Notes under the pieces: generated by a model
Database searches by the model: none
The model's input: only the letters and a program-made list of their open reading frames with translations
Told to the model about the DNA's origin: nothing
NCBI GenBank assembly: GCA_023053545.1
Contig: JAKZAN010000006.1
Span: forward strand, 315,001 to 379,000
DNA length: 64,000 nt
Reading direction: 5' to 3'
DNA from: Lepidurus packardi
Taxonomy: Eukaryota; Arthropoda; Branchiopoda; Notostraca; Triopsidae
In this document: positions 23,415 to 33,882 of the stretch, in pieces
Layout: every line of letters begins with the position of its first letter
Numbering within the stretch: the stretch's first letter is position 1
Position numbers and translations under genes: made by a program

Positions 23415-25056
23415 ATGAAATACTTACTCCTCATCTGCTTGTGCCCAGCCTTGGCTCTGGCCAGCCAAAGCTGCTACTCTCACCTGCAAAGCCTCCGGGG
23501 TGATGGCGTACTGGGTACGTGGAAAGGCTTCAACAGATATAGTAAGTTTTCTATAGCACAATATCTGCACGTTATACTGCAATATATCTGCAAGTTAGAC
23601 TGTCCTGTAGCATGACTACCCTGTATTCCCTTTACGTACTTACAAAAGTTCGCTTTACGTACTTACAAAGTTCGCTGTACGTACTTACAAAGTTCGCTTT
23701 ACGTACTTGCCAAGTGTACTCGTGACTTTAAAAGCGACTTTTCTACCATTAATGTAGACGCTTCCCGTTGTACTGCTCGGTACGGCAAGTTCAGCGACGA
23801 GCCCAAAGAAGATATCTACCAACTCGTCAGAGATCATCTCCGACACAGTTTCGAACTAGACTTAATGGTAAACTTTACTGGTCAAATCATCCTTTCTTAC
23901 CAATTGCTTGTGTTGTGGATCTTTAATGGGTGATGCCTCGTGTCCCTTATGTTTTCTTGACAGTCTGCCCACTTTAACACCGATGTTCAGCACCGTCTTG
24001 GTTTGGCCAAGTTCTTTTCGGAGATGGCTAACCAAGTATGGGGTGACGCTATTGGAATCGTCAAGTACATCAACCAGCGTGGTTGGGCGCTGCCGAGCAG
24101 TACCATCAGCATCGATAAAGTAAATATTTGTTTCTTAAAAAGGCTCATAGCTTTAAAGCGTTGGTAACGCCCAAGCCTATGGCTAGATGGCGCGCAAGGT
24201 TTAGCCTGGGGCGCATGAACGCGCATGACTTCTGCGCATAACAATAGCAGATAACTTTCTAACCACGTACTCAGCTTGCCTGGCAATTTTTCTGTACAAT
24301 AAGAAAACACAGTATAGGGCATGACACTTTCCAGATTCTTCAATTCGCTAAATTTGCTAATTTTGTGTTCATTTTTTACGTACAGGAAAAGACAATTTGC
24401 ATTTTTCACATTACGAAAGCAAAAAGGAGCAGAAGTAAAACTGTCGTGTTCTTTTTGTTTATTTACCTACATTACTGTCAAGAAATTTTGGGGGGAAATC
24501 GTAAACTTTTCACATAAGAGTATACTGCGTTTTCTGTGCTATCGTACCAAGTGTCTGCAACAATAACACTAAAAAATTCATTGGTTATATACGGGAGCCT
24601 TCTAAATAACCAGAAAATAAAATTGAATTGGCTAACTAAATGTATATGGATAAATATATAGATTCCCCGTGCTGGATCCCAAGGCTGGTCTGAAGTGGAA
24701 GCTATTGGCAAGGCTCTGGATGCGCTGCACCATTTGGCTGACCGAGTCCATATCATCCACAGCGGAAGCCAAGATGCTGCGGTAAGTTGGGACCTTCAGA
24801 ATGAACACATACAGTGCAAGTGTTGCTTGATGGATGAAGAAAGTTACAAAGGAAGAGAAAAGGATTATAGAATCACATTAATTTGGAATGATCTTTGTAT
24901 CCACAGCTGGTCGCGTACCTTGAAAACAACTTTGCTCAGCAACATGCTGAGCGCATCCGCGAACTGTCGGGTATGTTGGCAATCATGGCCCCCATGATGG
25001 CAGAAGAAACTGGAAGAGACATGAGCCTCTTCTTAATCGACCAAAGCCTTCAGTAA
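23415..25056 (+). CDS. Fer2LCH: Secreted ferritin, light-chain type
   Basis: Partner subunit of the heavy chain in secreted ferritin. Exons 23415-23541, 23758-23867, 23964-24119, 24662-24781 and 24907-25056 give 220 residues, close to Drosophila Fer2LCH. It has a signal peptide (MKYLLLICLCPALALAS), cysteines near the mature N-terminus and an N-A-S glycosylation site at the exon 1-2 junction. Aligned by eye to H ferritin, the ferroxidase positions are replaced: Glu27 by His, Tyr34 by Leu, and Glu61/Glu62/His65 by Gln/Val/Asp. It should therefore support nucleation or assembly rather than iron oxidation. AATAAA lies at 25142-25147. Confidence 0.9.
23628..23710. repeat. 22-bp tandem repeat in light-chain ferritin intron 1
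   Basis: About four copies of a unit close to TTTACGTACTTACAAAGTTCGC, 22 bp long, entirely within intron 1. Confidence 0.8.
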
Positions 25057-25902
25057 TACGTACTAAGTTCATTTGAAAATCCATTATAACATTGGTAGTT
25101 TCTCAGTTATAACTTGTGAAGGAATCTGTAGAGAAGTGGCTAATAAACCTAATTAAACTAACCCCAATGATGTGCTTTAGTTCTGTTTATTTAAATATAT
25201 TTATTTAAAATACAGTATTTCACAATATAACAAGAATATTTATAAAGCAGCCGTTTGAAACCGATATCAGCCATTACTAAATAAAAATTAATATTAATTA
25301 ATAAATATTAATATTAATAAATTTAATTCATATTAATAAATGTTAATATTAATATTAACTAAATATTAATAATATTTACTAAATAAAAAGATTTGATATA
25401 TCGATTTTATTATTTATTATATTGATTTATTATATCGATTTGATTTATTATATATTATATTATATATAATAAATAAAAGATTTATTATATCGGCTGATCT
25501 GTCGATTAGCCGATATAATATATCTTTTTATTTAGTAAATTATGTCATCCAGTAAATTATGTAAATTATACATTTGGTTACATAACTATGAAAACCTTAA
25601 CACGGCTCTGAAATCCTAAATCCCTTTCCAAGAAACTGGACGCCAAACGTCGCCCTCGGACTTTCCCAAGGTACAAGAAACCCTTCCAGGAAAGCAAGGT
25701 CCAAACGTTCATGAATCGAAGGCAACAATAAGCTTCGCTGTACTCAAACCTACATGAAACTATATATACACAAGAACAAGGCTTCCCATTTATTCCAGTA
25801 CAAGTTTTAGCGAGCAAGAGACACAGATAACTGTTGTTGTGTGCGCGAAAGATAAAAGTTTTGCAACGGTTGCCAAATAATACAGAATTTTGAAAAGTGA
25901 CG
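25057..25902. other. AT-rich spacer with an inverted repeat
   Basis: The ferritin 3' UTR and poly(A) signal are at the left, then a strongly AT-rich stretch of TATTAATA and TTTATTATAT steps. No gene seen. The inverted repeat is listed separately. Confidence 0.55.
25471..25533. repeat. Inverted repeat, 25-bp arms
   Basis: Arm 25471-25495, ending ATTATATCGGCT, pairs with 25508-25533, beginning AGCCGATATAAT, around a 12-bp loop; a few mismatches. The size and AT content would suit a small hairpin element or a remnant of one. No target-site duplication was confirmed. Confidence 0.65.
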
Positions 25903-26647
25903 ATGTCCCAGCCGAAACGTCCAGATCCTGATCCAACTGGGCTGCCTGACACCACCAGATTTGATAAGAGTTTGACCAAGAATGGACAAATGGATTACGG
26001 AACGTACGGCCTCGCAGCCATAGTTGCAGGCGTGGGAGTCATGGATTACATGAAAACGGGTAAAAATAGCTTATTTTTGGCTCTCAGTGATTCTTCTTTC
26101 ATCCTAAATTTGCTCAGTGTCCCCCAGTGTTCACTTTCTAACTCTTACTATGCTGTGCTGTGCAGTCACAAAGTAAACTACGTTTCATAAGTACACTACG
26201 TACTAGCAATAATAAAATAATAATAATAAAATTGTATATCAGAAGTATTGCTTAGTAGGATTCCTTTGAGGATTGCTTATTATTGTATTGCTTATTATGG
26301 GATTGCTTATTAGGATTGCTTACAAGGATTCCTTTCTTAGGTAATATGCCGTACATGGCGCTGCATGCGGCGTTTGCAAGCGCTTTAGCGTACGGTGGGT
26401 ACCAGACGTCCAGTGATCCAAGACAATACACCACTACATTGGTGGCAAGTGCAGCTTTGGCGGCCTTCAAGGGCAAAAAGTTCTACGATACCGGGAAAGC
26501 TGTACCTTTCGGTTTAATCGCCGCTCTAGCGTAATAGCTATATACTCTCATCTAAAACCTAATCCAAATGTACATTTCTGCAGAGGTGCCAATGCCGTAC
26601 GTTACGGAGCGCGTTATATGGGCTACGGTCGGGTGGGCCAGCACTGA
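25903..26647 (+). CDS. TMEM14 family membrane protein (second copy, extended N-terminus)
   Basis: Exons 25903-26059, 26341-26530 and 26584-26647 give 136 residues. Exons 2 and 3 are exactly the same lengths (190 and 64 nt) and phases as in the copy at 15043-15964, so the two are paralogues. Family motifs are YGLAAIVAGVGVMDYMKTG, GGYQTSSDPRQYT and TGKAVPFGLIA. Unlike the first copy it has about 29 extra N-terminal residues, proline- and charge-rich (MSQPKRPDPDPTGLPDTTRF), before the first hydrophobic segment. The start is the first ATG; an upstream in-frame GTG is not needed. WDR59 ends tail-to-tail 266 bp to the right. Confidence 0.9.
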
Positions 26648-26912
26648 AATAATACTGCAGAAATCTCCAACCAGCCATGGAAGGAACCTCCACCTTTATG
26701 ATAAATACTAGACTTGTTTTATATTTCCTATTCTTTCTTTCTTTTCCGTCACATTTTCAATACAAATCACAAAACAAATACCTTGCCGTGGCTTCACTCG
26801 TTCGCACTTAGAAATCAAACACTTTTAAGTCAATTCAGTACGTTTTAGGTCGTATACAGTTGAGAGGGAGTTATGAGAGCAATAGCTCTCATTGTTTCTT
26901 GTTTTTTATGGT

Positions 26913-29900
26913 TCACGAAAACTGGTAGGCGTTTTCAGCTGGACATGAGCAACCACAGCCAGTTGGACAAACGTCACTGGATAAGAACCATTCCGTGAGA
27001 TGCAAACTGTGTCCTCCGTGTCCACAAAGCAGACAGAAACTCGAAGATCCTGTAAGAATTAAGAAGAAATGAAGTCCTCAATTGCTTTCTGGGTTTTTCT
27101 TCCTGTTTTTACCTTTAACCGCGATGTGGCATATAGAACAACGAAAACTCCAGCGTTTGCATTGCAAACATTGCGGGCCGCGAACGGTTTGCTTGCAGTA
27201 ATGACATTCTGTGACCAATTCGACTCCTTTATGTGACTCGGGAGGAACGCAAAGGTATTTGAGTACCTAATTTATGTTAAAAATCAACGCAAAAGCAAAT
27301 TGAATATAGAAAGTATGGAAATTACTTGTGCTCGAGCTTCAAGTTCGCCCCAGCGATATAAAATATCCGCGTACGCTTTTCTGTAGTTGTCAAACAACAC
27401 CGAAAAGGAGGAATCTAACAGTCTAGTACCCAAATAACGAAAAAAAAAGATCGAAAATTACGAAAAGATCGAAAATCGAAAAAAGATCGAAAGATCGAAA
27501 ACTACGAAAAAGATCGAAAATTACGAAAAGATCGAAAGATCGAAAACTACGAAAAAGATCGAAAATTACGAAAAGATCGAAAATCCAAAAAAGATCGAAA
27601 ATTCGAAAAAGATCTAAATGTACGAAAAGATCGAAAATCCAAAACAGATCGAAAACTACGGAAAGATCGAAAATTACGAAAAGATCGAAAAAAATCGAAA
27701 ATTCGAAAAAGATCGAAAATTACGAAAAGATCGAAAATTACGAGAAGATCGAAAATCCAAAAAAGATCGAAACTACGAAAAGATCGAAAATTACGAAAAC
27801 GATCGAAAATTACGAAAAAGATCGAAAATTACGAAAAAGATCGAAAATTACGAAAAGACCGAAAATCCAAAACAGATCGAAAACTACGAAAAGATCGAAA
27901 ATTACGAAAAGATCGAAAAAAATCGAAAATTCGAAAAAGATCGAAAATTACGAAAAGATCGAAAATTAGGAAAAGATCGAAAATTACGAGAAGATCGAAA
28001 ATCCAAAAAAGATCGAAACTACGAAAAGATCGAAAATTACGAAAAAGATCGAAAATTACGAAAAAGATCGAAAATTACGAAAAGATCGAAAATTAGGAAA
28101 AGATCGAAAATTACGAGAAGATCGAAAATCCAAAAAAGATCGAAACTACGAAAAGATCGAAAATTACGAAAAAGATCGAAAATTACGAAAAAGATCGAAA
28201 ATTACGAAAAGATCGACAATTACGCAAATGAAAACGATGAAAACACTCGAAATCTCACTTCAAGTCCTTTCCGCGCGAATCTTCAGGCAAGTCGAGGTGA
28301 CTCAAGCTGCGCAAGCTCAGATTCGTGCGCAGATCATCGATAGAATCGCTCCATGAATTGGATCGCGTTTGCTTCATTGCAGCAATATTCCAACCATCTA
28401 AACTCGTGTCCATGGGATGAATGGTGTGATATGGCGACTCTCCAAGCTAATTAAAACACTGTTTAAACTGTTATGGACTAAATTCAACCTCAAAACCGAA
28501 GATCGCGCATTTTTTTTTTTATTATTATTTTTTTTTTAAAAGCAACCAACGCGGAAGATTTTACCTTGCGACCCAAGCGGAAGTTTTTCTGTATGCGACG
28601 TAGAAGGTGGGAAAAAAAAGCAAGAAAAGCAACTTGTTAGCTTAAGCGGAACCTTTTCTTAACCCACACCATCCTCCTTTTCGCTAAGCAAAAGGTTTGG
28701 AAATAACTTTTATACTTACGCTTCCGTTATCCAAGGTTATTTTCCGCCTTGGATTGGTTTCCTGCTCAGTTCGGAGATCAAATGTACAACACAGCATTGC
28801 TACCGTCTGTACGTCACGTTGCTTCGCATAATGCTCGATCCTAGGGCGAAAAATAAGAAAAAATGGAAGATTTAACGAATTTCGATAATTCTTCGAATGT
28901 TTAGAAGTTTTTTTGGATGTTACATGGAATGTAGTAACCGTCGCCCCAAGGGAGTCTGCGCCCAAGGGCAAGAAGTTGAATTTGCCAGCTCAGGAGTGGC
29001 TGTTAAGGCCGCCAATGACCAGACTTGGATGAGATCTTTGCGACCATTGGCTGCAGCCACCATGGCATTGGTATGACACATATCTACCAGGCTCCCGGTC
29101 TTGAATCTATAGAAAAAAGACGAAGACAATGATAAAAGTAGTCAAAAAAGAACAGAAAATAACTGAAGAAAGTTCAAAAATTGTTGAGAAACGGGCGAAA
29201 AAGGATTGAAAAAGACCAGAGTTGAGCAATGAAGGAAAATAATCTAAAAAAGAGTAAGAGTAGGCTGCAGGAACCATGGGATTGGCATGATACATATCTA
29301 CCAGGCTGCGGGTCTTGAATCTACAGAAAAAACCCGAAGAAAATGATAAAAGCAGTCAAAAAAGACCAGAAAACAACTGAAGAAAGTTCAAAAACAGTTG
29401 AAAAACGGGCGAAAAAGGGTTGAAAAAGACCAGAGTTGAGCAATGAAGGAAAATAATCTAAAAAAGAGTAAAAAAAAATTAAGAAAAAATAGGAAAAGAC
29501 TAAAAAGAATGAAGAAATGGTGATGGAAAAAGCATGCATTGTTTACACGTATTTGGCAGCTAATTCGCGTTGAATCGGGACGAGTCCGGTAGCATCGTAG
29601 ATAGTGACCACACCAACCTTGTGGGGTTTGACTTCGCCAGGCGTTTTTCTTTCATCGGCCAGTCGGGATCTGACTTTCTGTTTGCCTTTTTGACGCTAGA
29701 GAAAGATGGGCTAAAGTCTTGGAAAGGGATATATATTGGGCGCTTTTTCTTACTTTATCTTTCTCCTGATAGTAGAAACTCGAAGGGGTCCCAGACGAAT
29801 CGCTCGTTGGACTTCGGGCTAAACCTCGGTACATGAGCCCGGCGAAAGGGGGCCCCGCTGTCGCTGGGTCAGTACCGTGTGAGAGTGAACGTGGCGTTGA

Positions 29901-32900
29901 AGATTCTAAAGCTCCTCCTTTGCCGAACACACGTTTTAGGTACGAAGGGCGGCCAAAACATACCAATACTCCTTGAAAAAAATTAAGAAATTCTATTTAC
30001 ACACGAAGTATGCGATCAATGCGTTATCAAGGCATTCATTAGATGAACAAAAGGTCAAATAGGAGACGAGATTATATGCATCATATTCTACTTTAGCGGC
30101 TCGAGCAAATGACGTAATTTACAAGGATTTTACCAGTGCTTTTCTAACCGATTTAATAAAGTTTTGTTCCAACAACTAAGAATTTAAGTTTAAGTAACCT
30201 AATTTAAGTTTAAGCAATCGTAGTTGAATAGTTCTACTTAAATGCTATTTAATTACTATTAGTATACGATAACGTACTCTGATATACTGTCTAATTACTA
30301 CTAGCCTTAAGTAAATAGTTTTAAGAAATAAAAATTCCATAAATTTGTAAATAAATAACTGCTATGACTAGTGTGCAAATTGTAGAGCCTGGCCAAATGC
30401 AGTGACATTTCCAGCAAGCACGCACTAAAAAGCGCGCTGCCCATAAGCTCCCTGTTAATATACGGTTTCAAATACTTCGCACCCTGGAACGTCAGGGGTG
30501 TAGGGATGGGTGGAGCAGTGACCACTCTTGCTCATCAGAATCGCCATGGCGTGCAGACCGGTGCTACCACCTAACGGTAACTTACCTAAAAAAAACTACC
30601 TCTAGCGACAAACGTAACCATTAGGCTCGTAACATTCTCCACTCGACGTAAACTTATCCGGCTACAATTTTACGACCATTTAATCAACAAAATGAAGACT
30701 ATTCGCTGCAGGATTATTACTGACTGAAATTAACCCTATTCGCTGTTTACTCAATCTATATAATTAAACAAAGGATTATTTAGCTTGTTAAAATAAGTAA
30801 ATAGCCTTCGAAAACATGCTTTGTACACCCAAATTAATTTAAATGAACCCTAACTGTTTTAAAACAAAATGAATAGGCGTATCTCACCTGTGCTGCAAAA
30901 TCTAGCTCCTGAAGAGCGCGCATAAGGGATATTATGGTCCTGGTTATGAGTTGTGGGCAAAGAAATAGGTCCAAATATCGACGAAGCTTCCACAAGTCCA
31001 TTTCCATTCGAAACATACGTCTTGGACGCGCTTGATTCGCTTTCATACGGCCCTATCTACAGTCGATTGTCTCATTTTAAGTCTTCAAACATTCAGCGAA
31101 TTACCGTTGTATCCGCTGCGTGCATTAGATAACGCAAACAAGGTTCCAAACAACGCGAAGAAGTCCTTAACGCATGTTGTGCAGTTTGTTTCAGCCCCTA
31201 AAAACATTTTTTTAAAATTAAAATCTTTACAATTCCTTAACAATAAGCATATCTTCCACAAGAAGCCAACCTTGATTAGCTCGTACTTCAAGCCCGGGTC
31301 TAAATTACACCCCTTCTCGAACTGGAAATCTGGAATGAAGGTTTTGGTCGGATAACCAACCGGAAACAGGATCCGTAGCGCTACAAAATGTTTCCCGGCC
31401 TTAAAACTCGTTTTGCACATTCGACTTTCAATATCCGTCTACAACAAAAGAACCAAACGCACCGAATCATTAGTTTATAACAACAAAGCTTCCAATTCAA
31501 GCGTTTTTGGTTTGTTTACTTCCAAAACTAAACAGCTTTCCATAGACAATCGAAGATCATGCCATTCTTCTTCCAAAAATGCGCTTTCCTCACCCAAAGG
31601 TGATTTATCCAACACGCTTGAGTAGAGAAAAGGCGTTCGGCAGACTTGGGTTTCAGGAAGACTTGACGCAGGAACAGATAGTGGCTCTTTTCTCTTCGAT
31701 TCACGCGGCGTTAAGGACAATGTCATTTCGCCAGCTTCAATTCCAGTTTCTAAAGCTTCGTCTGCACTTTGGTCACACGAGAAGTGACGCAAATTGTCTT
31801 CCGAGTAATCTGAAAAGGAAATAACAGTTTAAAGTAATCGAAATCCTATCTTTCTTATTGTTTCCCCTTATTTTCTAACAAAATAACGAGATCTAAAGAA
31901 GTAGAGTTCAAGTCAGAGTTCAATTTTACTTGTTCGATGTCCTTCAGAAGGCTCATCAACATCCGGATCATAGCCACACACCTATTTCATTAGTTTAATA
32001 AGTTAATGCGTCCTTTTTTCAAATAAGTAAACCAAATTGATGCTTTTCTACCCTTTGGAGGTAAGGATCCAGTTTCCAAACCCTCAAACTCTGATCTTTG
32101 GACCAAGTAACGAGTTCAAAATCCCCGCAATCATCTTTGCGTCGCCAATCGAATTCAACCACGACGTCAGTGTGGCCCACAAAGGAATGTACAGGGTGGT
32201 TTAGGTCATTTAAACTCCAAAGCATTAAACTATTGTCTCCTCTTCGTAATTGGGGAACCACCACCGTTACCAAGCCATCTCCAAACGGCTGAAAATAGTT
32301 CCAAAAATTCACGCATTACAAATAGAAATTCAAAATCATTCAAAATCATTCAAAATAACGCCCCGAAATCTTGTACGCGAGTTCTTACCGTAAATCTTGC
32401 TCGCCATACAGGAGCAGAGGTGCGTAAGATGCTTTCCGGCTTCCTCGGATTGTTAATGTCAAAGAATTTCACGGTACAATCTTGACTGGAAGTTGCCAAT
32501 TGATTCTCGTTGGTGTAGCTCCAATCCAAGCCATGAATCTTCAAGGAAAAATGCATCAAAATTGAGGCAAAATACAATTTTAAAGGATATTAGGCGTTCT
32601 AGCAGCTTCTACCTTGCATAGATGAGCTGCTACGTATTGAACAGGTGAGTTTCCCTTTCGCATATCCCAAACTCGGACATCTCCATCATGTGCAGTCGCC
32701 AGCATATAGGAGTTTAGACGATTCCAACGCACTTGGCCGGCTCCTACTACGGCGGACAAGGAAACGTGAGGTCGGCGTGGTTCTCTGACATCCCAGATGT
32801 GTATGAAAGTGTCCACAGAGCAAGTTGCAAGCAAATTTGGGTCTTGCCGGTGCCAATGGAGGTCGGATACGGTTCTTGTGTGACAGCGCAATACGTTGGA

Positions 32901-33456
32901 GCAGATTAGATCTGACCCTTTGAGTGTTAGGAGTTCAATCCGTTGGTTACTCTAATAATTAAGAGTTTTGGGTGGTTTTAAAGACTTTTTGAAAGGAATT
33001 TAAAAGAATTCAAAGGGTTTTTTTACTGTTATGGCGCAAGTGGAGTGACGATGAGGACTCCATTCCGAAGAGCCTACTTCCCATTTACTTTGTCGCGATA
33101 TTTTCTTCACTACAATGTCAGGGTTATCTAATTCCACGAGGAGCAAATAACGGCGCCTATGAATGAGAGAAATTTTAACTAAAAAAGGATTTAAAACTTG
33201 GTTAATTACCCTGCTAGCAAGGCAAACTGGCCATGGTAGTCCACTGCCAATGTTGTAGCCTGTGAAAGACCAAAAATGATGCCATAAATACATGTTATTT
33301 CGAAGAAACTTTATCAAAAACGAATAAAAAAAACTTTCTTTTGTTTACGAGAATTTCCCGAATATGCGTCATAATTAGCCCATATTCAAGATTAGATACC
33401 TGCAGGTCTTTGTATTCCGTTACTGTGCATAGTGCTCCAGACCAATTAGCCGCCAT
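26913..33456 (-). CDS. WDR59: WDR59, GATOR2 complex subunit
   Basis: Subunit of GATOR2, which relieves GATOR1 inhibition of TORC1 at the lysosome in response to amino acids. Nineteen exons join in phase to 990 residues (human 974): 33400-33456, 33210-33259, 33027-33156, 32613-32951, 32389-32538, 32052-32288, 31930-31981, 31520-31809, 31271-31438, 31105-31197, 30888-31056, 29754-29971, 29549-29695, 28924-29099, 28720-28840, 28259-28446, 27326-27422, 27113-27266, 26913-27049. WD40 repeats fill roughly residues 1-330 (for example LATCSVDTFIHIWDVREPRR). An RWD-type domain follows near 415-520, then NGRKDLIQVWSLA. The C-terminal zinc-binding module runs from CHYCKQ to CPTGCGCSC. Two introns carry repeats, described separately. 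The exon 14 acceptor was chosen because it alone keeps phase and aligns without gaps. Confidence 0.93.
27435..28220. repeat. Minisatellite GATCGAAAATTACGAAAA in WDR59 intron 16
   Basis: About 780 bp of 17-19-bp units close to GATCGAAAATTACGAAAA, with variants GATCGAAAATCCAAAAAA and GATCGAAAATTAGGAAAA, arranged in higher-order blocks. It lies inside one WDR59 intron. The 241-codon plus-strand frame across it (K/E/N/R-rich) is a by-product of the repeat and not a gene. Confidence 0.92.
29051..29478. repeat. Tandem duplication of a WDR59 3' splice site and exon start
   Basis: A 214-bp unit at 29051-29264 is followed by a diverged copy at 29265-29478. The unit contains the first ~49 nt of WDR59 exon 14, its acceptor, and the 3' part of intron 13. 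The second copy therefore carries a decoy acceptor and a partial exon reading TRSLVDMYHANPM, which runs to a stop without a matching donor. Confidence 0.85.
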
Positions 33457-33882
33457 TTCACTTCAAAAGCGGAACGTGTTTTTTTTAAAAAATTATCACT
33501 GGTTCCAGAAGTTACATGGCAAGTTTGTTTACACACTGTCCTTCCCTAACAGTAGAACATGTCAGCTTCGTTGTGAAAACGACTGCTAGTGCTTACGTTT
33601 CTTTCATTGGGAACAGGAACTGCGAAACCTTTACATTTCTTACCGCTAGATGTGACAGAGTCCCTATCACTGGAGTAATTCAGTAAAAAAACGCAGTAAT
33701 TTAGTATTTAATTTGCAAAATTCTGTTTTTCTTTGTGTTTTTAATACACCGAAAGGGCTCTGGCTAAACTATGACTCTTGTATTACAACGGGTAATAATA
33801 ACGGGTAATAATAACGGGAAATAATAACAAACCGAAGCAAAAGACTTCGAACTGAAAACGATTTTTCTAAATAAAAACGAAC
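33457..33882. other. WDR59 upstream region and cry 3' UTR
   Basis: The 426-bp spacer between the cry stop codon and the WDR59 start codon on the minus strand. It contains three steps of GGGTAATAATAAC-like sequence at about 33789-33827. No other gene. Confidence 0.5.

Noticed and set aside
27618..28343. 241-codon open frame rich in Lys, Glu, Asn and Arg
   Set aside because: It is a translation of the 17-19-bp minisatellite inside a WDR59 intron, on the opposite strand, and ends outside the repeat without any domain.
30480..30600. Possible extra WDR59 exon with a good acceptor
   Set aside because: The phase-correct exon at 29754-29971 continues the WDR59 match directly (STG joined to VLVCFGRP); the extra segment has no counterpart in the family.
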